From Prorocentrum cordatum (lineage: Eukaryota > Sar > Dinophyceae > Prorocentrales > Prorocentraceae): 64,000 nucleotides of DNA. The notes under the pieces are model-generated. The model saw nothing but the letters and a program-made list of their open reading frames with translations, was not told where the DNA came from and made no database searches. Numbering within the stretch: the stretch's first letter is position 1; the number at the start of each line of letters is the position of its first letter. Below are positions 36,152 to 47,976 of this stretch, piece by piece. Position numbers and translations under genes: made by a program. The DNA is taken from positions 204,148 through 268,147 of the forward strand of contig CAUYUJ010015307.1 of assembly GCA_963575745.1 (NCBI GenBank), written 5' to 3'.

Positions 36152-37640
36152 TCATTCTACGCATCCCTTCCGAGGGCGACGCCGCCACGCCACCTCGCGG
36201 GGACGCCCTGCCAAGAGCGCCGCCCACGCGCGCCACCTCGCACGCGCGAGCGGCTCTCTGGCCTACCTCACCCAGACGTAAAGCACGCGCCACATCGCAC
36301 GCGCCAAGTCTGGACAGTGCTTTCCTTCTACTTCCCGTGGCGCCTGCACCCCGAGGGGGCGAGCTGCCCCACTTCAATGGGGAACGCAGTCCGCGCCACC
36401 TCGCACGCGCTGCGCACCCCCCATCCGCTTCATGTGCACGCCCCTTCGCGCTCACAGCGGCCAAACGCTCGCACGCGCAAGCGACCTTCCTCACCGGGCC
36501 GCCCAGACCGCGCCACATGGCACGTGCCAGGTTCAGGCCAGGGCTTACCATCCACGGAGAGGCAGGCAGCATTGCCTCAAACGGCACCGCAGCCCGTGCC
36601 ACATCGCACGTGCTGCGCAGCCCGCTTCGCTTCAATGCGCACGCCACTTCGCGCGCACACTGGCCTTGCGATCGCCACGCCATAGACGGAGCGTCGGCAC
36701 GGGGCGAACGGAACAACCAAGAATCACAATCCTCATCTCCACCTTCCTCTTCCACTTTCTCCACCTCCTCCAACTCCTCCATGGCATTCGGCCACCTCGC
36801 AGCCCCCTCGTAGCTCGGCCACCCGCGGGGAGCTTCCACGGCAACAGCGCGAGCCTTGGGCGCGCGACCACACTTCTGGCCGGGCAGCCCTGATTCGACG
36901 CTTCCCCCCGACGAACACACCCGAACTGCCCCTGCCGGGCTTCTTCCGATGAGCGCGCGGTTATCTTCTCCGCCGCCCGCCCCCCCCCCCCGCCCCGCCT
37001 TCTCGCCCTCCTTTCCCCCCCCTTCTTCCGGAAGAAAGAGGTGAAGATAAAATGGGGACATTGGAAGCAGATCGCATCACATCACTTACAAGACGACCTC
37101 CTCATCGACCCGCAAAGAAGACGCTCTCAGCACTGCCCCGTTGTCTTCGCGTCTTGCGCCGGCATACTTGTCGCGCCAGCACGGCCCTCTCCAACTCGAA
37201 CGCCGCCCGCGAGTCTCGCCCGGCACACTGGTCGCACCGGCAACGGTCCCTTCACATTCGCGGGCATGTCTGGCGCTTCTATCAGAGCAATTGAAAGTGC
37301 CGCGGTTTGTCTTTTGCGGCTCATTCCGAAGCATATGAAAATACAATGTTGTAAGTGATGAGAATATGATGACTAAGACGAAGATGATGACGATGAACTT
37401 TCCTTCGGCACTTCCCCTTTCACCTCCCCTTTCGGAAATGGGAATGCCTACTTCGCCGCCCAGGGCGCGCCGCTTCGCACCCCTGGGCGGCCTTCGGCGG
37501 TCGGCCACGTAGCGCGCCACTCCGCGCGCGCCGCCAGCCACGTCACCGCTACATCCCCGCGGCACCGACTTTCCCGTCGGGGCGGTCGCCGCTAATGCCA
37601 GCACAGCCCGCGCACCTTCGCGGGAGCTGCGCGGCTATCG
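36152..37640. repeat. spacer with dispersed CGCGCCACMTCGCACGCGC motif
   Basis: A ~19-bp motif recurs irregularly on the plus strand near 36226, 36289, 36391, 36510, 36595, 36645, 37514 and 37650. Forms include CGCGCCACCTCGCACGCGC, GCGCCACATCGCACGCGCC and GTGCCACATCGCACGTGC, each near-palindromic. Sequence at 37040-37420 is AT-richer and carries GAAGATGATGACGATGA. No gene recognised. Confidence 0.55.
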
Positions 37641-37643
37641 TCC

Positions 37644-39733
37644 TCACCCGGCGCGCGCCACTTCGCGCGCGCCAGCGGCGCTCGCCCCACGTCGGGCGAG
37701 CTGCGCCCCGTTCCAGCCGCAACTTTTCACAAACTCTCCCCCCTGCAGCTGAGGCCCCGCTAGCCGCTCCGCGGGAAACATCCCCTCCGCGCGCACCGCG
37801 GCCACGACGACGGCACCGGCCAACTCAGAGAGCGACTCGAACTCGACTCGGCTGAAAGCTACGCCGCGCGCGGCCACGGGGACTCCAGGGGCCACCACCG
37901 TGCGAAGGCAAGCAGTGCAAGAATTCCGGACAAGACCCGTTTCGGGGATCGGCTGGGCCGCGTCATCCGCTGGCATTACTGCGGCCAGCGCTTCCGTGAC
38001 CTCGAGATCATCCTCCACCTCCGGGTCACCATCCGTTGTATCTGTCTCTTCCATCAGGAGGCCGAGACACTGGTAGATCTCGGGGTGCGCGCACCCGAAG
38101 CAGAACTGCAGCGCGCACGCCTGGCACTCTAGGTAGCACTGCTGGGAGGCGTAAACAGGCGCCGCCCACAGCCCGCACTCGCGCTCAGGCGCGCCGCCCA
38201 ACGCTTCTTGACACTTCTTGACACGTGCGGCACTCCTTCTTCGCGGGCGCGCTGCTGGCGGGCCGGCTGGCCCAGCGGGTGGCCAACCACCTCCCAGACC
38301 TCGTCTGGTCAGGGTCAAACCTGTTTTCCCGCACAGCCGCAACGACACCTTCTAGGTCGCGCAGTGGGCCTGCCAAAGCGTCCCTGGAGTACTCCAGGAG
38401 GCCGCGGTCGTTCTTGTCCGCGTGCAGGCCCAGGAGGCGCCTCTGCTCCTTGTCCACGCCTGCCTTGGCGCACCAGCTGAGCAAAGTCGCCTTCGCGGAG
38501 TGCGTGCCCATGCCCTTCATGTACGCCTGCTCCCACCCCAGCGCGTTGCCGAGGTACTGCAACCATTTGCCCCCCTTTGCAGTGTCCATTCGGGCGTCGC
38601 CAAAACGACCGTCGCTCAACAGCACTGGGAAGAGGCAACTGTCCCTCGCCGCGTTCAGGCCCAACTCGGCGCGCTTTTGGAGCTACGACGCCGCTCACGG
38701 CTTGCCCGACACGCCGAGAGCCAGCCCGACAAGCGGCAGGAGCTCGGCCGCCTTCCTGGCCGCGTGCCCTGTCTTGTGGTCTCCGAACCCCGCCGCGGCC
38801 TCGATGAAGCCCCGGTTGCCCTCCGGCGGGTCCAGCACAGGCTCGCCCGAGACTCTCGCGCAGTTTCCACAGCGCCCCTGGACGTGGGTAGCGAAGACGA
38901 AATATCCCAGCACCACGACCTCGGCCGGACAGCGCAGGGTGGCCGTATACTATGACGCCCTCCGCCTGGGACAAGTGCGCGGCCTTGAAGGGCGCCCGCT
39001 GCTTCTTCGGGTTCTTCCTCTTGAGCCCCTTCGCCGCCAGGCCCTGGGTCCACCTCGTAAGGGCATCGTCCGCGCCGGCGAGGCCGAACATGCCCCCTGC
39101 AAAAACCACCGCCTCTAAGAACGAGGTTCCTCGCGAGGGCGATTCCTGGATCGTTTCCCGGAGGCAGTCCACAACCTTCTGCTCGGCCAACGGGAAGGGG
39201 TCGCACCCAGAGCGGCGCGCCCAAGTTAGGTATAGGCCTACCGCTCCGGCCCTCTTGTTCATGGTCGTGGGCTGCTTGACCTCCAGAATGTCGCTGACAG
39301 CCTGGCGAACCTGGGCGGCAGGCACGGCGTGTGCGCCAAGCCTGCTATGCTGGCCCGCCGCCACGACGATAACCACCCACTTCTCGACCGCTGCTTCACG
39401 AACCTGTTGATCGTGAAGGACTGGAGCCAGCCCATCGGATCTCCAGGCTGGCCCGTGGCGCTGGCGCTTGGGCACAGGGGCGTCCGGCATCCGCTGCGGA
39501 GGCGCCGCTGGAGCCACCGCCGGGGCTTCGGCCGCTGGCGGCGGGGCTGGCGGTAGCAGCATGCAAGCAAGAATGCGTCCCGGCCACGGCTCTCGCATCA
39601 CCTCTCCAGGGAAGCCCGATCCACTCACCATGGCTCCCAGTACGCCCCTTTCCCAAGGCATCGACGGAAGCATTCTGAGCTCGCGCAAGGCTACTTGAGC
39701 GAGCACCCACGCCCCCTCCCCTTCCTCGAGCAC
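37644..39733 (-). pseudogene. decayed tyrosine-recombinase-type gene
   Basis: The N-terminal part (39733 to about 38923) reads through HDQQVREAAVEKWVVIVVAA, GLYLTWARRSGCDPFPLAEQ and GLAAKGLKRKNPKKQRAPFK, resembling the SAM-like core-binding half of a tyrosine recombinase. A frameshift near 38920 leads to LGYFVFATHVQGRCGNCARV (first catalytic Arg region). In-frame stops follow at 38697-38695 (TGA) and 38685-38683 (TAG). The catalytic half then has GTHSAKATLLSWCAKAG (H at 38502), LLGLHADKNDRGLLEYSRD (H at 38424, candidate nucleophile Tyr at 38391), and DLEGVVAAVRENRFDPDQT. A 10-bp tandem duplication (38204-38223) shifts frame again. Downstream is a Cys-rich C terminus (YLECQACALQFCFGCAHPEI). 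DIRS or Crypton-like origin is inferred. Confidence 0.62.
38204..38223. repeat. 10-bp tandem duplication CTTCTTGACA x2
   Basis: Two exact adjacent copies of CTTCTTGACA. On the minus strand this shifts the recombinase-type frame by one. Reading across it with one copy ignored joins KKECRTCQE directly to ALGGAPERECG without a stop. Confidence 0.9.
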
Positions 39734-40435
<702 letters not shown>

Positions 40436-40503
40436 GTGTTCCTGCTCCTCATCCTCATCATCCTTCGGCCGCATCCTCCTCACCTATCCCATCGAAGCAA
40501 TAG

Positions 40504-40700
40504 CAAGGAGAGAGGAAGGAGGGAGGCGAGGGAGGAGGGGAACTCGACTGCCCCTCCCAAGAAGCCCACGGGATCAAAAATTGTCGGAAGGTGCCAGCGG
40601 AGGGATGCTGCGAGAATGGCTCGGCCGCTCCAAAGCCATGCCCAGGCCAGCCCGATGTGCGCTTCTGCACGGGCTGTGGGACCAACGTGCAGCATCCGAG
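40504..40700 (+). CDS. candidate exon with Cys-rich zinc-ribbon-like end (partial)
   Basis: The plus frame opened by TAG at 40501-40503 reads GELDCPSQEAHGIKNCRKVP, AEGCCENGSAAPKPCPGQPD, then VRFCTGCGTNVQHPR with a closing CxxC. It is followed immediately at 40701 by GTAAGG, a good 5' splice-donor match. The Cys pattern and FCTGCGT resemble zinc-ribbon knuckles. No start codon, second exon or family is established. A downstream frame has STCPICARCAPGV near 40855-40895, which might belong to the same gene. It is best described as an exon-like fragment. Confidence 0.35.
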
Positions 40701-41214
40701 GTAAGGCCAGAGCAAGCTCCTGGAGGCTTGCATGGGCCCTGGAGGCTGCCACCACGGAGGAGGCCAGACGCCGGCTGAAGCAGGGGCTTCACACGCCCCC
40801 CCGGCCAGAAGCACGCGAAGCTGGACCCGCCCCCGGGCCCTGGCTGGTCAGCACGTGCCCTATTTGCGCACGGTGCGCGCCTGGAGTGGCGGCCCCTGGC
40901 CCCGGGGGGCGGTCGCCAGGCTCCACGGGCTCCTCGGCCCGCAGGCGGCGATCGTGCGGGAGAGCGCCGCCAGGCACAAGAGGGCGGAGGAGCCGGGCGG
41001 CGAAGCGGGAGCACAGGAGGAGAGGGGGAGGCGGGAGGACCCATGGAGTTGACGGGCTGGCGCGAAGCCGCGTGAGACTCGAGGCGCCCATGGGGGGCAC
41101 CGAGGGCCCCGGGCCCTCTCGGGGCGCACGCGAGGCGAGCCTGGAATTCCAGGATCGGCTTGCGGGGGACGGGGTGGGCTTGCACAGTGGAAGGGCAGTT
41201 GCCCCTTCAGCCTC
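40701..41214. other. GC-rich spacer
   Basis: Frames are open on both strands but are Ala/Gly/Arg/Pro-biased. The plus frame containing CPICARC (about 40858) is the only motif-like stretch. No intact gene. Confidence 0.4.
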
Positions 41215-41517
41215 ACTCCTCCTTCTCCTCCTCCTCCTCCTCCTCCTCCTCCTCCTCCTCCTCCTCCTCCTCCTCCTCCTCCTCCTCCTCCTCCTCCTCC
41301 TCCTCCTCCTCCTCCTCCCCTCCTCCTCCTCCCCCTCCTCCTCCTCCCCCTCCCCCTCCGCCTCCTCCTCCCCTCCGCCTCCTCCTCCTCCTCCTCCCTC
41401 CAACTCCTCCTCCTCCTCCTCTCCTCCTCCTCCTCCTCCTCCCTCCTCCTCCTCCTCCTCCTCCTCCTCCTCCTCCTCGTCCTCCTCCTCCTCCTCCTCC
41501 TCCTCCTCCTCCTCCTC

Positions 41518-41549
<32 letters not shown>

Positions 41550-42180
41550 ACCTCCTCCTCCTCCTCCTCCTCCTCCTCCTCCTCCTCCTCCTCCTCCTCC
41601 TCCTCCTCCTCCCTCCTCCTCCTCCTCCCTCCTCCTCCTCCTCCTCCTCCTCCTCCTCCTCTCTCCCCTCCTCCTCCTCCTCCCTCCTCCTCCTCCTCCT
41701 CCTCCTCCTCCTCCTCCTCCTCCTCCTCCTCCTCCCCTCCTCCTCCTCCTCCTCCTCCTCCTCCTCCTCCTCCTCCTCCTCCTCCTCCTCCTCCTCCTCC
41801 TCCTCCTCCTCCCCTCCTCCTCCTCCTCCTCCCTTCCGCCATCATTCCCTTCTGCTGCTGCTGCTCCTGCTGCTGCTCCCACTGCTGCTCCCGCTGCTGC
41901 TCCTGCTGCTGCTCCTCCTCCCGCCTTCCCTCTCGCGCCCCTTCCCTCCCGCCACCTCCTCCTTCTGCATCCCTCCCTCACTCGATGCCGCCTTCTTCAA
42001 TTCGCCCGTTCTCTTCCTCCTTTTCCTCGTCCTTCAAGCGTGGGCCAAAAGCCCCTCTGTTGCTGGTAAAGTTCCTCATCTTCCTTCCTTCCTTCCTTCC
42101 TTCCTTCCTTCCCTTTTCCCGTCAGTCTCCTCAGATTCCTCCTTTCCCTCCTCCTTCCTCTTCATCATCGTCGTTGTCGT
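41215..42180 (+). repeat. (CTC)n polypyrimidine tract with C/T-rich tail
   Basis: About 620 bp of CTC with CCC and CTT interruptions (41215-41835), then (CTG)-containing C/T sequence, and (CTTC)n at 42080-42112. Poly-Ser, poly-Pro and poly-Leu frames are artefacts. Confidence 0.97.
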
Positions 42181-43235
42181 TTGTTTTATCATCCTCGTGG
42201 ATGCATTGAAGGCGCCCTCCAACCATTAGCCCTGTTGACGCTTGGCTCCCGCAGGCGATATCTGACAACTGGTCTGCCCTCGGTCGTCACACCCGCCTCA
42301 CGGAGGAGCATTGATTGCAGGTTGTGTTCCCGCTCTCTCCCCCCTGGCGACTCGAACGTTTCAGACAGCGAATCATTACAATGACCTCACCTGCCGTGCT
42401 GAAACCTGGACTTCTGATATCTCACAGCTCCACATCACCCCCCAGTGGCCCCGTGCCTTGCGCCGACGCATAATGCGGCCTCTGGCAAAACGTGCAGCTG
42501 CAAATTCGGATCGTTGAAACAACATCGACCATGGTATGGAGAGCAAGCAAAGTAACAATATATTCTGCACAACAGCAGTCGGCTCTGCAGAACCATATGC
42601 TGGTACCCCAAGTGACACTTTCACAAATCTGTATCTAACCGAAATGCCCATCATGGTCACATCAAGCTTCCTGCGACATACGCACCAGATTACAAACATT
42701 ATCGCAGGCGGAATGCCTGGACAAAAGCGCTTGGCATACTTGAACACCCAAAGCAATGCGAGACTATCCCATCCAGTCTGGAAGGTCATCCCCCATCCAT
42801 CGTGCTGCCTACTGTTCGAGAACTGAACCTGTAGCATCATCGAACACTGGCAGCGGGTAATCCCATCAGCCCTTTGGAGCGTAGGGTTTCGAGCGTTTCC
42901 TCCTCCAACTCCATTTCACCTTCGGGGAGTGGTTCATCGCTGCTCCCCATTAGTACACGTCCCCTTCCGCATCCGACCGGCGACAAACCAGGACCAAAGA
43001 AAGCAACCACCCGCCGCCATCCCTACAACAAAACAATGCAATGAGCACTTTGCGGCAGAATCTTGGGTCATGCTCGTGGATCCCGCAAGCACCCATTGTA
43101 TTGTTTATGGAAAGGGAGGCGGGGGTGCTAGCATATGGCCTACTGTACGCAGGGACACCATCACTTCAAAAAATGATCCCAGTGCGACCCTACCTAGGAG
43201 TTGGAAACCCTAGGAAAGCAGCATTAGTCGTAACA
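42181..43235. other. low-repeat region, no gene recognised
   Basis: Balanced composition. A minus frame at 42376-42840 (154 codons, with GWDSLALLWVFKYAKRFCPG) and a plus frame at 42536-42826 (96 codons) overlap. Neither has a recognisable domain or splice context that decides between them. Confidence 0.4.
43039..43155 (+). repeat. diverged duplication, left copy (partner 43789-43905)
   Basis: GAGCACTTTGCGGCAGAATC and GGCGGGGGTGCTAGCATATG match, with substitutions, CAGCACTTCGCGGCTAAATC and GGTGGGGGTGCTGGCATGTT on the other side of the AGCTAA array, in the same orientation and order. Confidence 0.65.
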
Positions 43236-43655
43236 GTAACGCTAAGCTAAAGCTAAGCTAAAGCTAAGCTAAAGCTAAGCTAAAGCTAAACCACAGCTAA
43301 GCTAAAGCTAAGCTAAAGCTAAGCTAAAGATAAGCTAAAGCTAAGCTAAAGCTAAGCTAAAGCTGAGCAACAGCTAAGCTAAAGCTAAGCTATAGCTAAG
43401 CTAAAGCTAAGGTAAAGCTAAGCTAAAGCTAAGCTAAAGCTAAGCTAAAGCTAAGCTAAAGCTAAGCTAAAGCTACGCTAAAGCTAAGCTACAGCTAAGC
43501 TCAAGCTAAGCTAAAGCTAAGCTAAAGCTAAGCTAAAGCTAAGCTAAAGGCTAAGCTAAAAGCTAAGCGAAAAGCTAAGCGAAACGCTAAGCTAAAGCTA
43601 AGCTACAGCTAAGCTAAAGCTAAGCTAAAGCTAAGCTAAAGCTAAAGCTAAAGCT
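43236..43655 (+). repeat. 11-bp array GCTAAAGCTAA, ~37 units
   Basis: GCTAAAGCTAA repeated with few substitutions, giving an AluI site (AGCT) every 5-6 bp. Flanked by the duplicated segments at 43039 and 43789. It ends in two copies of CTCCCAGGGGACTGGGGGAA (43654-43700). Confidence 0.96.
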
Positions 43656-44789
43656 CCCAGGGGACTGGGGGAAACCGCTCCCAGGGGACTGGGGGAACCG
43701 CCGGGGCGGTGTGCACTGCCCGGCCCCTTTAAGCTAAGAGAGTAAGAACCCTTCTAGGCAGAGCCTAGGTAGGGAACAGTACAAACAGCACTTCGCGGCT
43801 AAATCTAGATCATGCGCGGGCACCCCGTGGTCACTTTGCGTTGGTTGTTGACACGGACGGTGGGGGTGCTGGCATGTTGCCTGCTGCGTGCAGGCCCACC
43901 CGACATCATAATGGCCACTCCGCTGCGGTTGTGCATAGGTTTTCGGCATTGATGGTGGTCCCGATGTGCGCCAGCGCATTTGGCACACTCTGCACGAAGC
44001 TCGCACCTGGCGCGGCTAGAGCATACGGCACACTTGGCGCACGTGAAGCACCTGGCGCATCTGGCGCACCAGGCGTGCCTGGCACGCTTGGGCCTCAGGG
44101 TGGCCTGGCGCGCCTGGTGCGCGTGGCGCCCCTGGAACGCGCGGCGCACCTCGCCCCAGCATCGCGCACCTGGCGTCTGTTGGTTGTCAGTGGCTGCCCG
44201 TCCAAAGACGACGGCTGAATATGCTGAAACTCGGGTACGCACCACTTGTGTGTTGGGAGGGCGGGTGGGAGTGCGCCAAGCACTTTGCATCTGGAAGAGG
44301 CGTCATGACCCCATCAACCCCCCCTCGCGCTGGATCTGAACGGGAGGGGCCGCGAGCGGTCAGAGCGTCCAAGAAGGCCTCAGCGAGAATGCGCACGTCA
44401 CTGATGTTCCTTTCGTTCTGGGCCAATGCTGGCCTCCTTGGGGGCCGGCAACGCTGTCAGGGGCCCCCCCTTCCTTGGTTGATAGCCTCCCAGATGGTCC
44501 AAAGACTGCCCGAAAAGCCTTCAAGAGCCCCACCGGGACCCCAAGAGGCCCCCAAGCGGCTCTACCCAAGACGCTCCAAGAGGCACCCCAAGAGCAGGCA
44601 AAAAGTCCCAAGACGCCCCAAGATGCCTGCAAAGAGACAGCCAAGAAACACCCCAAGAGGCCCAAGGAAGCATGCATGAGGTCTCTGGTCCACGCAACCC
44701 TAAACATCCCCAATTGGTGCTAAGCTCCCCTTGTCAGGGCGGCTCCGCTGGGTGTCGTGCGTGTCTGGATGGACTGATTGGAATATTTC
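43656..44789. other. spacer with GCGCACC and CCAAGAGG repeats
   Basis: Contains the right copy of the flanking duplication (43789-43905), a degenerate CTGGCGCACC stretch (44030-44130) related to the 9-bp array at 4.5 kb, and CCCAAGAGGCCCCCAAG units (44525-44670). No gene recognised. Confidence 0.6.
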
Positions 44790-44850
44790 CCAACCATCCT
44801 GTGGTGTTGGGTCCTAGTTTTGAAGAGACGGTGCCCCGCGTTCCTCTCCT

Positions 44851-44881
<31 letters not shown>

Positions 44882-46472
44882 TCCTCCTCCTCCTCCTCGC
44901 CCTCCTCCCTCTTAGGGTTCGCATGCCTCCCCACCACCCATCTCGGCACACCCCTCACACGCTTCGTGGCCCCATAGGGAGCTCCACCGAAGGCCCCAGT
45001 GGCAGGGTTCGCATGCCTCCCCACCACCCATCTCGGCACACTCCTCACACGTTTCGTGGCCCCATAGGGAGCTCCACCGAAGGCCCCAGTGGCAGGGTTC
45101 GCATGCCTCCCCACCACCCATGTCGGCACACCCCTCACACGTTTCGTGGCCCCATAGGGAGCTCCACCGAAGGCCCCAGTGGCAGGGTTCGCATGCCTCC
45201 CCACCACCCATTTCGGCACACCCCTCACACGTTTCGTGGCCCCATAGGGAGCTCCACCGAAGGCCCCAGTGGCAGGGTTCGCATGCCTCCCCACCACCCA
45301 TTTCGGCACACCCCTCACACGTTTCGTGGCCCCATAGGGAGCTCCACCGAAGGCCCCAGTGGCAGGGTTCGCATGCCTCCCCACCACCCATCTCGGCACA
45401 CCCCTCACACGTTTCGTGGCCCCATAGGGAGCTCCACCGAAGGCCCCAGTGGCAGGGTTCGCATGCCTCCCCACCACCCATCTCGGCACACCCCTCACAC
45501 GTTTCGTGGCCCCATAGGGAGCTCCACCGAAGGCCCCAGTGGCAGGGTTCGCATGCCTCCCCACCACCCATCTCGGTACACTCACCGTTTTCGTGCCCCC
45601 ACTCCACCGACCCCAGTGGCAGGGTTCGCATGCCTCCCCACCACCCATTTTCGGCACACCCCTCACACGCTTCGTGGGAGCTAGGGAGCTCCACCGAAGG
45701 CCCCAGTGGCTGCGTTCGCATGCCTCCCCACCACCATTTCGGCACACCCCTCACACGTTTCGTGGCCCCATAGGGAGCTCCACCGAAGGCCCCAGTGGCA
45801 GGGTTCGCATGCCTCCCCACCACCCATTTCGGCACACCCCTCACACGTTTCGTGGCCCCATAGGGAGCTCCACCGTTTCGCATGTTTCGGCCCCTCACAC
45901 GTTTCGTGGCCCCATAGGGAGCTCCACCGAAGGCCCCAGTGGCAGGGTTCGCATGCCTCCCCACCACCCATTTCGGCACACCCCTCACACGTTCGTGGCC
46001 CCATAGGGAGCTCCACCGAAGGCCCCAATGGCAGGGTTCGCATGCCTCCCCACCACCCATTTCGGCACACCCCTCACACGTTTCGTGGCCCCATAGGGAG
46101 CTCCACCGAAGGCCCCAGTGGCAGGGTTCGCATGCCTCCCCACCACCCATCTCGGCACACCCCTCACACGTTTCGTGGCCCCATAGGGAGCTCCACCGAA
46201 GGCCCCAGTGGCAGGGTTCGCATGCCTCCCCACCACCCATCTCGGCACACCCCTCACACGTTTCGTGGCCCCATAGGGAGCTCCACCGAAGGCCCCAGTG
46301 GCAGGGTTCGCATGCCTCCCCACCACCCATTTCGGCACACCCCAACACCTTCTTCGGCACACCCCTCACACGTTTCGTGGCCCCATAGGGATCTCCACTG
46401 AAGGTCGGGGGGAGCTTGACACTGGTATCCTTGCGGTACTCGCAGCTGCATATGGTTGGGTCCTTCGCCAGG
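44790..46472 (-). mobile_element. composite satellite element, copy A (inverted)
   Basis: Read on the minus strand: leader CCTGGCGAAGGACCCAACCA (46472-46433), about sixteen 90-bp units (46400-44930), a polypurine (GGA)n tract (about 44925-44843), then trailer GAACGCGGGGCACCGTCTC and CTAGGACCCAACACCACAGG ending GATGGTTGG at 44790. Leader, array type, purine tract and trailer match copy B at 51092-52686 in the same order. No coding capacity and no clear inverted termini. Flanks share only TATTT. A non-autonomous mobile unit is inferred. Confidence 0.65.
44925..46400 (-). repeat. 90-bp satellite array in copy A, ~16 units
   Basis: Plus-strand units carry GGCAGGGTTCGCATGCCTCC, CCACCACCCATCTCGGCACA, CCCCTCACACGTTTCGTGGC and CCCATAGGGAGCTCCACCGA at an exact 90-bp period (for example 45001, 45091). 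Homogeneity is very high except at 45575-45700 and 45855-45900, where units are deleted or scrambled. Confidence 0.97.
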
Positions 46473-47895
46473 CTATTTTTTACAACCGCGGGCGAAAGCG
46501 CCAGCGGCGGCGAGTAACGGCCCGGCTGCGGCCGAAACTAATTGGCCGGACGCGCGCGCGAGCCGCGGCCGGCGCCAAGCGGCGGGCGCAAGGGCGCTGC
46601 AGCCCAGGGAGTCTGACGGCGGGACCAGCACCCAGGGAGCAGTAATTACGCTGCCAAGGTGGCGCGATGCAATACCCCCAACGTGTCAGAGGCCATAGTA
46701 AGCAGCACGCCCTGAGACACCATCTGAACAGTCGGGAGTCTCCAACGTCGGCGCAGAAATGGCGCACAAGGGGTCCCAGGGTGCCTGCCATGCACAAGCA
46801 TCGACCGAGAGACACGCAAGATGTCGCCAGACGGCATCCCGTAGGGAGAGGTTGGACTCTGACAGCGCCAGCGAGCCGTCGCAGCTTCAGAGTACGCACC
46901 CACGCAGCCCAAAGGCGCGAAGTTCGTGGTGTCAGTAACCGAACGAAGCACGTCAGGCCCAGGAGACAACCGCGAATGGATGCGAACGCAAGCGGCCATC
47001 AGGTGACATGATGCGACGCTATGCGGAAGGTACAACTGCCCCATCCCTCTACCAGGCACAAGTCGCAAGCGACGCCAACCGAGATAAGAACAGGGACGCG
47101 CACCAGGGAGCATCTAACGTGACCAGCATACACAGAGCCGCCTATCCTGGTACCCTGGCGTACCAGAGTGAAGTGAATACGATGGCGCTCTGGAAAGCTG
47201 TGCTGCCGCTTACCAGCTGCAGCCCAAGCAGCAGCCAGTGGTCACGAAGAAGCCCAGGGAGTTGACCGCTCATCCGGGCGGAGCGGGGGAGCGACGATGG
47301 GATGATGGCGGCCCGGGCAACCGCACTGGCGGCCAGCGAAGGAAGCAGGCGTACGCACTAGGCACAGGTGTGGGCTCAGTCTTCTGACCACCCGCTGCCA
47401 CTCGGTGGCCGGTGCGCGCAGGTGGGTGCGCAACTGCGTCCCTGCGTCCGGGCGCGGCAATGTCCTTCGGGTGGGCATCCCGAGTCATCGTGTCGGAGGG
47501 GTGCCTCAACGGCAAGGAAGTGCACCGTCTGGTCATCGTTGACAACCCGCCGTCGGGAAGCCACCCGCCCACGGTCGCTCCCAGGGGGGCGCAGAGAAGA
47601 GCAGCTGAAGGCCGCTGTACCTTAGAGAAACCCAGGGAGCGCGAGTGCGGTTCTGGACAGTGACGAGGCGAAGCCTTCTTTGCGTCGGTCAGAGAGCTGC
47701 GAGGCCGGGGGACGAAGTCCGACAGGGCCAGAGGTGAAAACAACTACAGCGGGGCCAGAGGCCAACTATGGCCTGCACGCAGCACGCCCCAGCGCTGTCA
47801 TGCAGACGGTATTGCTGGTAAACACACTTGGGTCCAAAGGCAGGAAGTGCGTGTACCAGGGGGGGCGGTGGAAAGCCGCCATACGAGTATATGAA
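46473..47895. other. low-repeat region with recurrent CCCAGGGAG
   Basis: Balanced composition. Minus frames at 46646-47113 (155 codons) and 47270-47743 (157 codons) look protein-like in places but match no family I know. CCCAGGGAG recurs at 46603, 46631, 47253, 47631, 47935 and 48227, with ACCAGGGAG at 47102. It may be a degenerate gene with repeat-bounded introns. Confidence 0.4.
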
Positions 47896-47976
47896 ACTTG
47901 AAGAGCAGCTGAAGGCCGCTGTACCCTAGAGAAACCCAGGGAGCTTTGCGAGTGCGGTTCTGGACTGAGACGAGGC
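47597..47976. repeat. ~74-bp direct repeat pair
   Basis: AAGAGCAGCTGAAGGCCGCT, then GAGAAACCCAGGGAG, then GAGTGCGGTTCTGGAC occur at 47597-47670 and 47901-47976, about 95% identical by eye, 304 bp apart. The second copy abuts the coding-like block at 47977-48287. Confidence 0.88.

Noticed and set aside
40436-42229. 597-codon plus-strand frame
   Set aside because: Two thirds is CTC-tract poly-Leu/Ser/Pro, and it is out of frame with the more convincing Cys-rich exon at 40504-40700.
44790-46490. Target-site duplication for composite element copy A
   Set aside because: The two flanks share only TATTT, too short to distinguish from chance.
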